Source: Shewanella hanedai (GTDB lineage: Bacteria > Pseudomonadota > Gammaproteobacteria > Enterobacterales > Shewanellaceae). From it: DNA of 64,000 nt. The notes below the pieces were generated by a model. The model was given only the letters and a program-made list of their open reading frames with translations. It did not search any database and was not told the DNA's origin. The position numbers were made by a program, and so were the translations under genes. Position 1 is the first letter of the stretch; every line of letters begins with the position of its first letter. Below are positions 16,224-26,240 of this stretch, in pieces. The stretch spans positions 1 to 64,000 of the forward strand of contig NZ_VKGK01000015.1 in assembly GCF_007197645.1 (NCBI RefSeq), given 5' to 3'.

Positions 16224-16793
16224 ATGCAAATAATGGATCTGTTACCTCTATTACGAGAAAAATGCGCTGGCATGTTAGATCAACAAGCCAAGGACCAACT
16301 CAAGAAATCGTACCGTAATTTTTGTATTGAATCGGGCTTCATACAGCGTAGTGAAACCGTCAGCCGACAGACTGATGGCAGTGTGATGCTCACTCCAGAA
16401 GAGGGTTATTACATATTAGCGATAAACAGTGTGGACGGTATGGATGGCAAGGAGCTTAGGCAAAGTGTCGATTATAGGGTCACAGCCAGTCATCACATCA
16501 ATCTTGAGTCTGGGTTTGATCAGGTGATCGTCACGTACTCCATTGCACCCAACTTGCCGATGGCCGATACACTCCCACTCGAAATTGAGCTATTGCAACG
16601 GTGGCCGGATGAAATAGCCGCAGGTGCAGCCGCATTGCTCAGGATTATGCCTAAGCAGAGTTGGACGGATGTGAATCTGAGCGATTACTACCGCCGTGAT
16701 TTCGTTAAAGGACACCGTGAAGCTTTTCGTGCTCGGGTGTCTGCTAATGATGAACGCCAATTTCAACCGGTATCTAAGAGAGTATTTTTCTAA
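16224..16793 (+). CDS. putative head-tail connector protein
   Basis: A 189-residue protein between the head genes and a DUF6682-like adaptor; its stop overlaps the ATG of the next gene. Helical ends flank a beta-rich middle (SVMLTPEEGYYILAINSVDG), a common layout in connector proteins. No named family is recognised with confidence. Confidence 0.5.
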   Translation: MQIMDLLPLLREKCAGMLDQQAKDQLKKSYRNFCIESGFIQRSETVSRQTDGSVMLTPEEGYYILAINSVDGMDGKELRQSVDYRVTASHHINLESGFDQVIVTYSIAPNLPMADTLPLEIELLQRWPDEIAAGAAALLRIMPKQSWTDVNLSDYYRRDFVKGHREAFRARVSANDERQFQPVSKRVFF

Positions 16794-17452
16794 TGTCTCA
16801 AGTCACTTCAAATGAAATCTTGTTACGGGTAAACACGTTACTCAATGATACGGCCTTTGTGCGATGGCCTAAGCTTGAGTTGCTTGACTACCTTAACGAT
16901 GCTCAACGAGCGATAGTGTTGCGTCGACCTGATGCATATTGTGCTGATATTGATAACTTTAAGTGTGTGGCGGGCACTAAACAGAGTTTACCTGCCGATG
17001 CATTACGCTTGATTGATATTCCCCGCAATAGTACAGGGCGCGCAATAAAGGGATCCTATGACCGCATCATACTCGATGATAGTTACCCTGAATGGTACGC
17101 CGGCAATAGTGCCAGTGTTGCTGAGCTATTTATTTACGATGAGCGTAATCCGAAGACGTTCTATCTTTATCCAGGGGTGCTGATAGACACCGAATTGACC
17201 ATCGTTTATTCCAAGGCGCCACCGTCAATCACTTTAGCTGAAAGCGATGGTGGTGCGTTGATGGAACTCGATGACATTTTTGTTAACGCCACAATTGAAT
17301 GGGTGTTATATCGCGCTTACATGAAAGATGCTGAATATGCCGCTAACCCTAATAAATCTCAAATGTACCTGAATGCATTTAAAACCCAACTTGGTGAAAA
17401 GAGTCAGGCTGATGAAGTAATGGCAAGCGAAGTCGTTAGGAGTCGGGGATGA
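16793..17452 (+). CDS. DUF6682-like phage adaptor protein
   Basis: A 219-residue protein. It has the layout of the phage family typed as DUF6682: an N-terminal WPKLELLDYLNDAQRAIVLR segment, a beta-rich middle (TKQSLPADALRLIDI) and FYLYPG. These proteins act as head-tail adaptors near the portal of short-tailed phages. It overlaps the preceding and following genes by a few bases, so translation is probably coupled. The following gene is the tail fibre. Confidence 0.6.
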   Translation: MSQVTSNEILLRVNTLLNDTAFVRWPKLELLDYLNDAQRAIVLRRPDAYCADIDNFKCVAGTKQSLPADALRLIDIPRNSTGRAIKGSYDRIILDDSYPEWYAGNSASVAELFIYDERNPKTFYLYPGVLIDTELTIVYSKAPPSITLAESDGGALMELDDIFVNATIEWVLYRAYMKDAEYAANPNKSQMYLNAFKTQLGEKSQADEVMASEVVRSRG

Positions 17453-20400
17453 CTGTTGGTGCGTGGTATAGAGTAGGTGTCGTTGATGTTACTAACGGCT
17501 CTATCGAGGTTGTCGGAGTCGGCACGTCTTGGATTAATGATGTCATCTCGATTGCTATTGGGGATATGTTTACCACGGACACCAAAACCTTTTATGAGGT
17601 CATTGCCAATGATGGTGACCTCAATATCACGCTTGATCGTCCTTTCGAAGGTGACACTAGTAATGGTATCCATTACGCCATAATTCGCAATTCGTCCGGG
17701 ACCATTAATACCCGACTAGCTGGGCAGATCTCTCGCCAATTTAATCAAAAACAACAATTACTCGATGAGTGGCAGACTTGGTGCAATTCAGATAACCCTA
17801 CCGAGCCCATCCATGACAGTCATGGGGTTGAGAACCAGGTGTTAACGTTGACCAGTTTTGAGACTCGCGCACTGGCAGCAATCGCCGATGCTGAAGGGGC
17901 AAGTACAACGCTGAATGACTTACAAGATGAAATTGATACAGTAAGTAATGCTGCTGAACAGGCGTTAACAATTGCCAATGATGCCGATGGTCTAATCCAA
18001 GACGCCAGGACAAAGGCGGTAAGCTATGCCAGTCACCCCATAAATGAGGTGATCCCCGGGACGGTATCGGATTATTCAGCACTTCATCATAAAGCCATGG
18101 CTGAATCCGCCTCACTGCAGGCAACAGATGCAAAAACAGCAGCGTTAGTTAGTCAAAATTTGTCAGCAGTATCTGAAGCAAATGCGTTAAGCAGTAAAAA
18201 TGATGCGGCTATTTCAGCAAATAGTGCGCTAGAAAGTAAGGCGGCAGTAACAACTTCAGCAAGTAATGCAGCAGAACATGCGCTGGAGGCCAGTAACTCG
18301 AAGACTGCAGCCGAATCAAGTAGCCAAGAGGCTATTGACGCTAAGATAAAGGCAGAACAGTGGGCTCAACATACAGATAATAGCGATATTCCAGATGAGG
18401 AAGTTGGAAGCAGATCGGCTAAACACTATGCAGGGGTTGCCACTAACAAAGCAGATATTGTCGTAACGGCTGAATCGAATGTCACAAGTTATGCGCAGCA
18501 GGTTGTTACAGATAAAGATCAGGTTTCAGCGGATAAATTGTCATCAGGAAATAATGCCGATGCTGCTGAAGGTTACGCGGCGCAAGCTCTGCTGCTTCGA
18601 AATGAAGCCGAAACGTTTAAAGATTTATCGGAAACGGCAGCCTTAACATTAACTGGTGCCTTGTCTTTCGGTGGTGGCTTCGATGCTAGCACTGGAATTG
18701 CACCAGTCCCGCCGTCTGAAACATCCATTTTCTACAAGATAATCGGAGCTGGCACGATTGCCACTGTCGATTATGAAATTGGCGACTCTATCGTTTATGA
18801 CAATATTGGCGATATATGGTTTAAATTAGATAACACAGAGCAAGTGACTAGCGTCAATGGGAAAAAAGGTGCGGTGGTCTTGCAGTCCAGTGATGTCGGT
18901 AGTTATAGTCAGACGCAGGTCAACAACAAGCTGGCATTAAAGCAGGATAAATCAAGTCCAGGTATAACGTTGAGCGCTCAAGGTAGCAGCGCGTATCCTC
19001 TTCTTGCACACCTTAATAATCCATGTTCGAGCAGTGACTGGTTCCGAGTCGGAGTAAACACCGGGGAAGGGGGATTGCTCCCCTATGCTAATGGCTTCTC
19101 TTATATAGGTACTTTGTTGTGGAAGTTTAAAGCAATACATGGAAACAAAATCTATGGCGACAATGTCTATGATACGGGTCAGCGAGTCTATTGCCCTTCA
19201 AACAAACCAAGCCCTGGTGAGATAGGCGCTGCAGCAGCAGTCCATGGTCATACAGGTTTGGCTGGTGGCAGTTGGGGAGGGATTAAGTCGCAAACTTCTT
19301 ATGGTTACATCGATTTTGGTCCTGCAAATGTTAACCATGCCCATATTTATACCGACAGGCCCAATTTCTACTTTAACAAGGAGATTTTGGTCAATGGTCA
19401 TAGAGCTTATCATCCAGGACACAAACCTAGCCCTAACGATATTGGGGCAGCTCCTGCCCACTCACACCCCTATTTAGGCATTTCAAATAAAGCAGCGGAC
19501 GCAGCACTATTAGATGGGATCCACATTGATACATTGCGACAAGGTCGTAACGCCAATCATATATCGTTCAATATTGGTGGCAATGCCAATACCTATTACC
19601 CCGTGATTGTTGGAAATAGCGCTCGTTTTGGGGCCAATAAATACTCCATAACACGAGGATATAATGTTACAGCCCCAGCTACTTGGCATAATGCGACTCA
19701 TAAAGGGGGATTAACGTTAACGTGGATCTGGTCGGGGGATAGTGCTTGGGGAGGGAATGACAAAGCCATTCGAATCGAGCAGTTTGATGAAACTTACTCC
19801 ACTATGGTCGCTGGAATGACCCTTACAACCTCGGGGCTACTTGTATGGTTAAGAGGGGGAGGAGCCACTTACTACTACCAAACAGAATCTGGCACGAAAG
19901 CGACCGTATCAGTACACCTTGGTACTTTTACAGCTTCGAATGGCGCGACCTATGCGGTCCGAACCAATACTGGATCCGTTACTAACGAAATTTTGAATAA
20001 GTGGCCGGTGCGTGATTACGGTACGCTTTACGATAATGGCGCCCGAGCCTATAGCCCGAATAACAAACCGGCATTGAATGAACTTGGGGTGTTGGATGAT
20101 GCTCATGCATGGTCGGGCACGAATAGTCATTCAAATGATATCACCTTCACCAATTATGGTCGGGGAGTCATAGGTACTTACTCTTCGACTAAATTTCAAA
20201 ACGTGTTCTCTATGGGGGCAGCCTATAAAATGGCTGCCAACGGTACATCTCTTTCAGCCGGGGTGGCGAATTTCTACGGCATCGGCTGGACGCATTCTAA
20301 CAACACAGATATCAATGGCCGCAAAATAGCCGGACATCATGCCATTTTCTGCAGCGCTGGCGTGACTAGATCTGCCATCGGTGACAGCATTTGGACTGGT

Positions 20401-21252
20401 GGCACGTTGACCGCCAACGGTATGGCCAATCTACATGGGGGATTATCGCAAGATGGTAAGGTGATTCTAAATGGAGCCGATACCTGGCTGCGCACCCACG
20501 GCGCGACAGGTTGGCATAGTGCTACCTATGGCGGTGGTTTGTACATGACCGATACCACCTGGATACGCACGTATGGGGGCAAAAGGTTTTACTGTGATAA
20601 TTCGGCCATCGATGCTTTGAATACAGCTGGTGGTGTGATGTCCAATGGCTATCATAGAAAAGCGCATCATACGGGTCATCTAGTTGGTTCTTATAACAAC
20701 ATCGGTGCGAACAGTACCAAATCCAATCCCATCTACACTATTGGCAGCAGCTATAACCCCAGCGATTCGGCTTTAGGAGATATGTATGGCATAGGATTTA
20801 CCTATTCTGGAGCCAGTTTTATTGGTCTTGGTAGCCCATCGGGTTGGGGCATGTATGTCGCGGCAGATGGGGATGCGCGTATTTTTTTGAATAGTTCGAA
20901 TGGTGGGATCTATTGCTCTGGAGACATCAAGGGCTACCAGACTTCTGATATTCGCACTAAACGTAATTTATCTCCGATCAATGATGCTTTAGAGAACATA
21001 GCTAAGCTGCGTTGTGTTCATTATGAAAAGAAATCCCATGGTATGGACGCTTGGCAAACCGAAACGGGGTTGGTTGCACAAGACGTGAAACAAGCGCTGC
21101 CAAAGATGGTGCAGGAAAACGAATGGGGAGAGCTTACCATCAAGCAAGGTGGACATGAGTTAATGGCTCTTGCACTGGCTGGTATCAAAGAGCTCACTGC
21201 ACAAAATCAGCAACTTCTCGCGCGTATTTCCGACTTGGAGAAGAAAGGATGA
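17449..21252 (+). CDS. tail fibre with C-terminal S74 self-cleaving chaperone domain
   Basis: The receptor-binding fibre, 1267 residues. The N-terminal 120 residues form the usual virion-attachment domain (GAWYRVGVVDVTNGS). An Ala/Ser/Asn-rich coiled-coil stalk follows (about 140-390). VTSVNGKKGAVVLQSSDVG is a collar motif, and three YxPxxKPxxxxxG repeats follow. The C-terminus has the peptidase S74 (intramolecular chaperone of endosialidase) signature, TSDIRTKRNLSPI, at about residue 1165, with its Ser near the cleavage site. The final part is a coiled coil. This domain trimerises the fibre then cuts itself off. The next gene overlaps by 4 bases. Confidence 0.85.
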   Translation: MTVGAWYRVGVVDVTNGSIEVVGVGTSWINDVISIAIGDMFTTDTKTFYEVIANDGDLNITLDRPFEGDTSNGIHYAIIRNSSGTINTRLAGQISRQFNQKQQLLDEWQTWCNSDNPTEPIHDSHGVENQVLTLTSFETRALAAIADAEGASTTLNDLQDEIDTVSNAAEQALTIANDADGLIQDARTKAVSYASHPINEVIPGTVSDYSALHHKAMAESASLQATDAKTAALVSQNLSAVSEANALSSKNDAAISANSALESKAAVTTSASNAAEHALEASNSKTAAESSSQEAIDAKIKAEQWAQHTDNSDIPDEEVGSRSAKHYAGVATNKADIVVTAESNVTSYAQQVVTDKDQVSADKLSSGNNADAAEGYAAQALLLRNEAETFKDLSETAALTLTGALSFGGGFDASTGIAPVPPSETSIFYKIIGAGTIATVDYEIGDSIVYDNIGDIWFKLDNTEQVTSVNGKKGAVVLQSSDVGSYSQTQVNNKLALKQDKSSPGITLSAQGSSAYPLLAHLNNPCSSSDWFRVGVNTGEGGLLPYANGFSYIGTLLWKFKAIHGNKIYGDNVYDTGQRVYCPSNKPSPGEIGAAAAVHGHTGLAGGSWGGIKSQTSYGYIDFGPANVNHAHIYTDRPNFYFNKEILVNGHRAYHPGHKPSPNDIGAAPAHSHPYLGISNKAADAALLDGIHIDTLRQGRNANHISFNIGGNANTYYPVIVGNSARFGANKYSITRGYNVTAPATWHNATHKGGLTLTWIWSGDSAWGGNDKAIRIEQFDETYSTMVAGMTLTTSGLLVWLRGGGATYYYQTESGTKATVSVHLGTFTASNGATYAVRTNTGSVTNEILNKWPVRDYGTLYDNGARAYSPNNKPALNELGVLDDAHAWSGTNSHSNDITFTNYGRGVIGTYSSTKFQNVFSMGAAYKMAANGTSLSAGVANFYGIGWTHSNNTDINGRKIAGHHAIFCSAGVTRSAIGDSIWTGGTLTANGMANLHGGLSQDGKVILNGADTWLRTHGATGWHSATYGGGLYMTDTTWIRTYGGKRFYCDNSAIDALNTAGGVMSNGYHRKAHHTGHLVGSYNNIGANSTKSNPIYTIGSSYNPSDSALGDMYGIGFTYSGASFIGLGSPSGWGMYVAADGDARIFLNSSNGGIYCSGDIKGYQTSDIRTKRNLSPINDALENIAKLRCVHYEKKSHGMDAWQTETGLVAQDVKQALPKMVQENEWGELTIKQGGHELMALALAGIKELTAQNQQLLARISDLEKKG

Positions 21253-22211
21253 CGTTACCAGTAAGCGGGAGTATCAGTTTGACGCAGATTAATACTGAAT
21301 CCGGTCGCAGTGCTAACGCTGCAGCCAGCCTAGGCGGTTCGCGAAACTTAGTCGGTGTGCCTAGTACAGGCCCGATCGCGATCAGTGATTTTCATGGTGC
21401 CTACAGAAATAATGCCCCGACGACCAGTGGTGCCACGTTTAACTATTATTCTGGCAGAACTAAAACATGGACGATACAGCTATCAAGTTATGCCAACGAT
21501 CAAGATGGCAACGCGATGACATATCATTATCAAGCCGTGTCGGGTAATGGATTCAGTGTCACTGCTTTTAGTTCATCGACGGGGCAAATAAGCTGTCGAT
21601 TAATAGCACAAGCTGAATACGAACCAGGAGAAACACATTGGTTTGGCCATGGACAGTTTTCATTTTATACCGTGGATGTTCACGGCTCAACATCACCCGT
21701 TTCAATCATGAAGTTCTACATTCAATATTCTGAAATTAATAACTGCTTCCCGTCAGGAACATTGATCACTATGTCAGATGGGAGACAGGCTCCGATAGAA
21801 ACCATCAAACTAGGCGATAGTCTTTCAGCCCCTTACATCGAAGGGATGCTTGATGAATCACTTGATCATTGGGAGGCGTTTACTTCAAAGCAAGCTTTCA
21901 CTGAAATGCGCCAGGCAAACGTAGTTAGAATCGAACCGAGTGAAGGATTCATCTTAGATTTCAATGATGGCTTGTTGGCTGCGACTAGAGAGCACCCTTG
22001 GTGGATACAGCGTGATGAAATTTGGCGCTGGATAACGGTTCAAGATATTGAGCTTGGCGATAAACTGTATCGTCCAGAGGATAAAGCGGTTATTGAGATC
22101 GTTAGTATCGATATTGTTGAGGATGTGTCTATGACCTACTCATTGGATGTTGAAGATATCGATACCTATTTGGCTAACGGTTTTATTGTTCACAACAAAG
22201 ACATTCCTTAA
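21249..22211 (+). CDS. tail-associated protein with C-terminal Hint (intein-like) domain
   Basis: A 320-residue protein overlapping the fibre stop (ATGA). The N-terminal part (LPVSGSISLTQINTESG, then GPIAISDFHGAYR) is a short module common in phage tail proteins, and a beta domain follows. From residue 166 there is a Hint domain. Its parts are Cys166 in NNCFPSGTLITMSDGR, the block B motif TREHPWW with His249, and the terminal LANGFIVHNK with His315-Asn316. Inteins use these residues for N-S acyl shift and Asn cyclisation. Position +1 is Lys317, not Cys/Ser/Thr, and only four residues follow. Cleavage rather than splicing is therefore expected. It may tie the protein covalently to a partner or release the N-terminal part. 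Confidence 0.8.
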   Translation: MTLPVSGSISLTQINTESGRSANAAASLGGSRNLVGVPSTGPIAISDFHGAYRNNAPTTSGATFNYYSGRTKTWTIQLSSYANDQDGNAMTYHYQAVSGNGFSVTAFSSSTGQISCRLIAQAEYEPGETHWFGHGQFSFYTVDVHGSTSPVSIMKFYIQYSEINNCFPSGTLITMSDGRQAPIETIKLGDSLSAPYIEGMLDESLDHWEAFTSKQAFTEMRQANVVRIEPSEGFILDFNDGLLAATREHPWWIQRDEIWRWITVQDIELGDKLYRPEDKAVIEIVSIDIVEDVSMTYSLDVEDIDTYLANGFIVHNKDIP

Positions 22212-22229
22212 CCGCATTCAAGAGGTTTT

Positions 22230-23837
22230 ATGTCATCTATCTATATCAACTCCTTTTCAGGTGAAATGCCAAGAGTCGATGCTCGGCATTTACCTAATGA
22301 GGCGGCTCAAATTGCCAAAGGTTGTCATTTCTATCAGGGCAATTTATCTCCTCTTAAGCTTCCAAAATTGACCGGCGATCATGTCAGTTCCAATACCAAA
22401 ACCCTCTTTAAGTATCTAAACCAGCATTGGTTTACATGGGATAAACATGTTGATGCCATCAATAGCCCCGTGGCGAATGACCCATGGCAACGTGTTTACT
22501 TCACTGGTGATGGCTACCCAAAAGTGACCAATAATGGTGTATTCAGTGGTGCGAATATGCCTGCTGTAGCATTTCGATTGGGCGTGCAGGCTCCAGAAGT
22601 CCCAATAATCGGTGTTGTTACTGAAGATGCGACTGATGAGGTCGACCCTAACGATGATGAAAGTCGCTATTACACACATACTTTCGTTACTGAACAGGGC
22701 GAAGAAGGTCCCCCTGGAGAAGCCTCGAGCAAAATAGAAATCTTATATCCTGACGAGGTAGGTACTTTAGTGACGCTTGCGCTATCACCGCCTAACGTCA
22801 ACGCTTCAAATATTACCCATCGACGTATCTACCGCACAGCTACAGGCGGTGGTATCGCTGATTACCTTTTGGTTGCCGAAGTGCCGATTAGTGATTCGAC
22901 ATTTGTAGATAACGTCACCGGGGATCGGCTTGGTGCTCCGTTGGAAACGTATGATTATGAGATGCCAGATCAAAATATGGTAGGGTTGACGGCAATGGCC
23001 AATGGTATTTTTGCTGGTTTTATGGGGAATACTGTTTGCTTCAGTAATGCGTATTTACCCTACGCATGGCCAAGTGATTATCAGATGACGACAGAGCACG
23101 ATATCGTTGCCATTGTGGCGATGGGGAATTCCTTAGCGGTATTGACGGAGGGGTATCCTTGGATATTTTCAGGTGTGACGCCAGAGTCCATGACGGGTCA
23201 AAAGTTAGAATCCAATCAAGCTTGTGTCAGTGCGCGTTCTGCCGTGATAGTGAATGGCACATTAATCTATGCCAGTCCTGACGGATTAGTTGCACTGACA
23301 GGCAGTGGTGCAGTGCCATTGACTGCCAATGGTATAACGAGGGAGCAATGGCAAACTTACCAGCCTGAAACCATAGAGGCCTATTTTCAGGAGGGGCGTT
23401 ATCTAGTCTTTTATGGAACTCTTCTGGACAGCGCTTTTATTTTTGATCCTACAAGTGCCGATTTTCGACACTTCGATGTGACGGCTAATTGCGGTTTTAA
23501 CAGCTTGATCGATGATGCCTTATATCTTTGTCAAAATGGGATTATCAGTCGTTGGGAGGATGCTGAAGGGAGTATGCAGTATATTTGGCGATCGAAAGAA
23601 TATCGAGCGCCGGATATGAGCTATTCCTGCGCCAGAGTGACAGGTAAAGCCGTTGAGCTGTCAGGTATTAAGATTTTTGCTGATAACAACGAAATATTGC
23701 ACTTATTGCCGGGGGATATACCAAATTACGCATTTAGGTTACCAAGTATACGAGGTGATCGGTGGGAATTTGAGTTGTACGGTTCGGGCGAAGTTCATTC
23801 GGTCTCTATTGCTGTATCTATGCAGGAAATCAGATGA
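22230..23837 (+). CDS. nozzle-like tail hub protein
   Basis: A 535-residue protein. The start (INSFSGEMPRVDARHLPNEA) and the repeating beta-strand sequence with YTHTFVTEQGEEGPPGEAS and THRRIYRTATGG are typical of the beta-propeller-like nozzle or tail-tubular B proteins of short-tailed phages, such as P22 gp10 or T7 gp12. It would form the exit of the short tail. It overlaps the following tail-tip gene by 4 bases. Family assignment is from layout. Confidence 0.6.
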   Translation: MSSIYINSFSGEMPRVDARHLPNEAAQIAKGCHFYQGNLSPLKLPKLTGDHVSSNTKTLFKYLNQHWFTWDKHVDAINSPVANDPWQRVYFTGDGYPKVTNNGVFSGANMPAVAFRLGVQAPEVPIIGVVTEDATDEVDPNDDESRYYTHTFVTEQGEEGPPGEASSKIEILYPDEVGTLVTLALSPPNVNASNITHRRIYRTATGGGIADYLLVAEVPISDSTFVDNVTGDRLGAPLETYDYEMPDQNMVGLTAMANGIFAGFMGNTVCFSNAYLPYAWPSDYQMTTEHDIVAIVAMGNSLAVLTEGYPWIFSGVTPESMTGQKLESNQACVSARSAVIVNGTLIYASPDGLVALTGSGAVPLTANGITREQWQTYQPETIEAYFQEGRYLVFYGTLLDSAFIFDPTSADFRHFDVTANCGFNSLIDDALYLCQNGIISRWEDAEGSMQYIWRSKEYRAPDMSYSCARVTGKAVELSGIKIFADNNEILHLLPGDIPNYAFRLPSIRGDRWEFELYGSGEVHSVSIAVSMQEIR

Positions 23838-24640
23838 CAAAGAATAAAAAGAGCGTGTTTGCGGGGATCCCTAGAACCCAAAAACGTGACATCGCTAGAG
23901 ATGCCTTAACAGAAAATGTTGAAGTGCTCACAGGCCAGAGAGGTGAGAATAGAGCATTATTGTTAAGCGACCTTATCAATTTCGATGATATGAAGCGCCG
24001 CGCATTAATCAATTCAGTCAACGGTAGTAATACCGGCGGTTTACCGATAGTAAATCCTGGAGCGATTGAACGCCCACACTCGCCAGTTAATCTAAGCGGT
24101 ACGGGTGGCTTTACTTTTATAGCTCTCACTTGGGATCATCCCACTTACCGTGGTCATGCCTACGCTGAAATCTATCGTGGTGATACTGATTCATTTTCAG
24201 ACTCCGTTAAGATAGCAACTGAAGTTACAGACATTTTCAGCGATAGCGTCGATATGGGGTCTAAGTATTATTACTGGGTTAGATTTGTTAATCAGGTAAA
24301 TATGAAAGGTCCTACACAGGGCGCAGCTGGTGTATATGTCGAAACGCAAGAATCAGCAGAGATGATCTTAGACCAGATTGGCGGTTTGATTGAGAGGAGT
24401 CATCTTGGGGCTTTTCTAAGTGAAGAAATATCAAATTCCTTCGATGGCCTTGAGCAAATTGCAGAAAACTTATTGGAAGAAGCGGTCAGTAATGATGAGA
24501 ATGCTGATATCAGTCGGCGTAACCATGTTGTCGTTTTCGAGAAGCAAAAAGCAGTGATTACTGATCAACATGCCATTGCTCAGCAGCAGTTATTACTGAG
24601 TTCAGAAATTGATGGTTTATCTGCAAACTTAACGACAAAC

Positions 24641-25084
24641 TATCTCACACAAGTAGATACCAATAGCGCCATTTCACAGGCTACGATTACTCTCAAGGCC
24701 AATATAGAAGATGAAAATGGCAGCTCACTAGGCGCTAGATTGGTGAATGACTATCGTACACAAGCAAATACCGACGTCGCTATTTCGCAGGCTATGACTG
24801 TCTTAAAGGGACAAATAGAAGATGAAAGTGGAAATTCAATTGGTGCATTGCTGGTCAATTCATACCTAACTCAAGCCGAAACAACCGGGGCTATTTCGCA
24901 AGCTACAAGTCTCCTTAAAGCCACTATAGAAGATGAAAATGGCAGTTCGCTAGGTGCGATATTAGCGAATGATTACCGCACACAAGCCGATACCGATGAA
25001 ACTATTTCACAGGTAACCACAACCCTCAGGGCAAGCATAGAAGATGCAAGTGGAAGTTCGGTGGGCGCAGCACTTCAAACCCTC
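24641..25084 (+). repeat. four 111-bp repeats in the tail-tip gene
   Basis: Units begin at 24641, 24752, 24863 and 24974, each encoding about 37 residues of the form YxTQxxTxxAISQAxxxLKA followed by IEDENGSSLGA. The copies are similar but not identical at DNA level. They would form a helical, rod-like spacer. Confidence 0.75.
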
Positions 25085-25120
25085 AGCGAAACGGTGGCCT
25101 CCAATGATAATGGGGTGTGG

Positions 25121-25140
25121 GCCTTATGGGGCCTTATGGG
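25121..25140 (+). repeat. 10-bp tandem duplication that breaks the tail-tip frame
   Basis: GCCTTATGGG occurs twice in immediate succession. Ten is not a multiple of three, so the second copy shifts the reading frame and gives a stop 4 codons later. Confidence 0.9.
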
Positions 25141-26240
25141 GCGTTAAAACCACGGTAGCTGGATTAACGTCCTCCATAGGTTTGGTCAATGACGGTGTGG
25201 ATCCAATATTTGCGGTTAAGGGGGCCAAGTTTGCCATTATTACCTCTCAGGACCCGAATAATTTAACGCCAGTATTTGCAGTAGTCGATGGTAAAACTGT
25301 GATGAAAACGGCGCTGATTGATGAGGCGCATATTCAGAGCCTAGTGACGGATGATCTACTCTCAAACCGAGTGGTTGTTGGCTCGCAATTAACTTCCCCT
25401 TCGATTAACTACAATCCCACAACAGGCGCTAGAAGTAATAATTTCTCTATCGATCCCAATGGCAATATGCATGCTAAGAGTGCGGTATTGGAGTCCGTGA
25501 CTATCAAAGATAATTTGGGCAATGTTGTCCTGTCATCGACTGGCGCGATAGCCTCATCACAAGTGACAGGTTTGGGGGCATTAGCGACTTTAAATAGCTT
25601 AGGTTATAGCGCACTGACTGGAAAACCGACACTGGGAAGCTTGGCGGCAAAAAACAATATTACCTTAGCTTCAGTCACTGATTCGGGCGTATTTGCTGGG
25701 CTGGATAAAATTCTATCAACGAATGTCACAACCTATATCGCCTCTGGTGCCATCGGTACGGCTCAGATAGATCAGGCTTGGATAGCAGAATTATTTGGAA
25801 ACAACGCGACTTTTTCCGGCACTGTATACGCTAATAGAATTGAGGGCGATTTGGTCGATGGTGATACGGTAGTTGTAAGCGCATCAGATGTTCAACCAGA
25901 TTTCCAAACGATAAAGACCATCAATGTAAGACCTAACCCACATTATCCGCAATGGTTGTCAGTCGGCGAACTCTATACAAGCCCTACCTATTTAGAAGGG
26001 ATTGCGGCCGTATTTACTCGATTAAAACTCAACTCTCAAGTTGGGAAGGCGATTGTTATTCCTGCAGGTTCAAGCTTTGTGTCAGTCGCAGTTCAAGCGA
26101 AGTCTATGACATTAAAGGCGCAAGCCGATTCGACTCTGAGTGCTGATATTCCCAGCCAACCTTTAGTGCTGCAGATGTACCGTAAAGGTTCAGGATTTAT
26201 TACTTAGTCACACTCCCTATGAGGTAAAAATTTTACCATT

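Larger units (their letters stand above)
23834..26207 (+). pseudogene. tail-tip (J-like) protein split by a 10-bp tandem duplication
   Basis: Two overlapping frames (23834-25147 and onward to 26207) encode one protein. The first has an FN3-like domain (ALTWDHPTYRGHAYAEIYRG), a helical part and four 37-residue repeats, and it ends abruptly after VWALWG with LMGR and a stop. The other frame continues with VKTTVAGLTSSIGLVNDG, the DUF1983-like tail-tip domain. At 25121-25140 the decamer GCCTTATGGG occurs twice in tandem. Deleting one copy gives an open frame of about 787 codons. The encoded protein would belong to the central tail tip or host-specificity type (J-like). As it stands it is interrupted: either prophage decay or a reversible slipped-strand switch. 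Confidence 0.8.
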
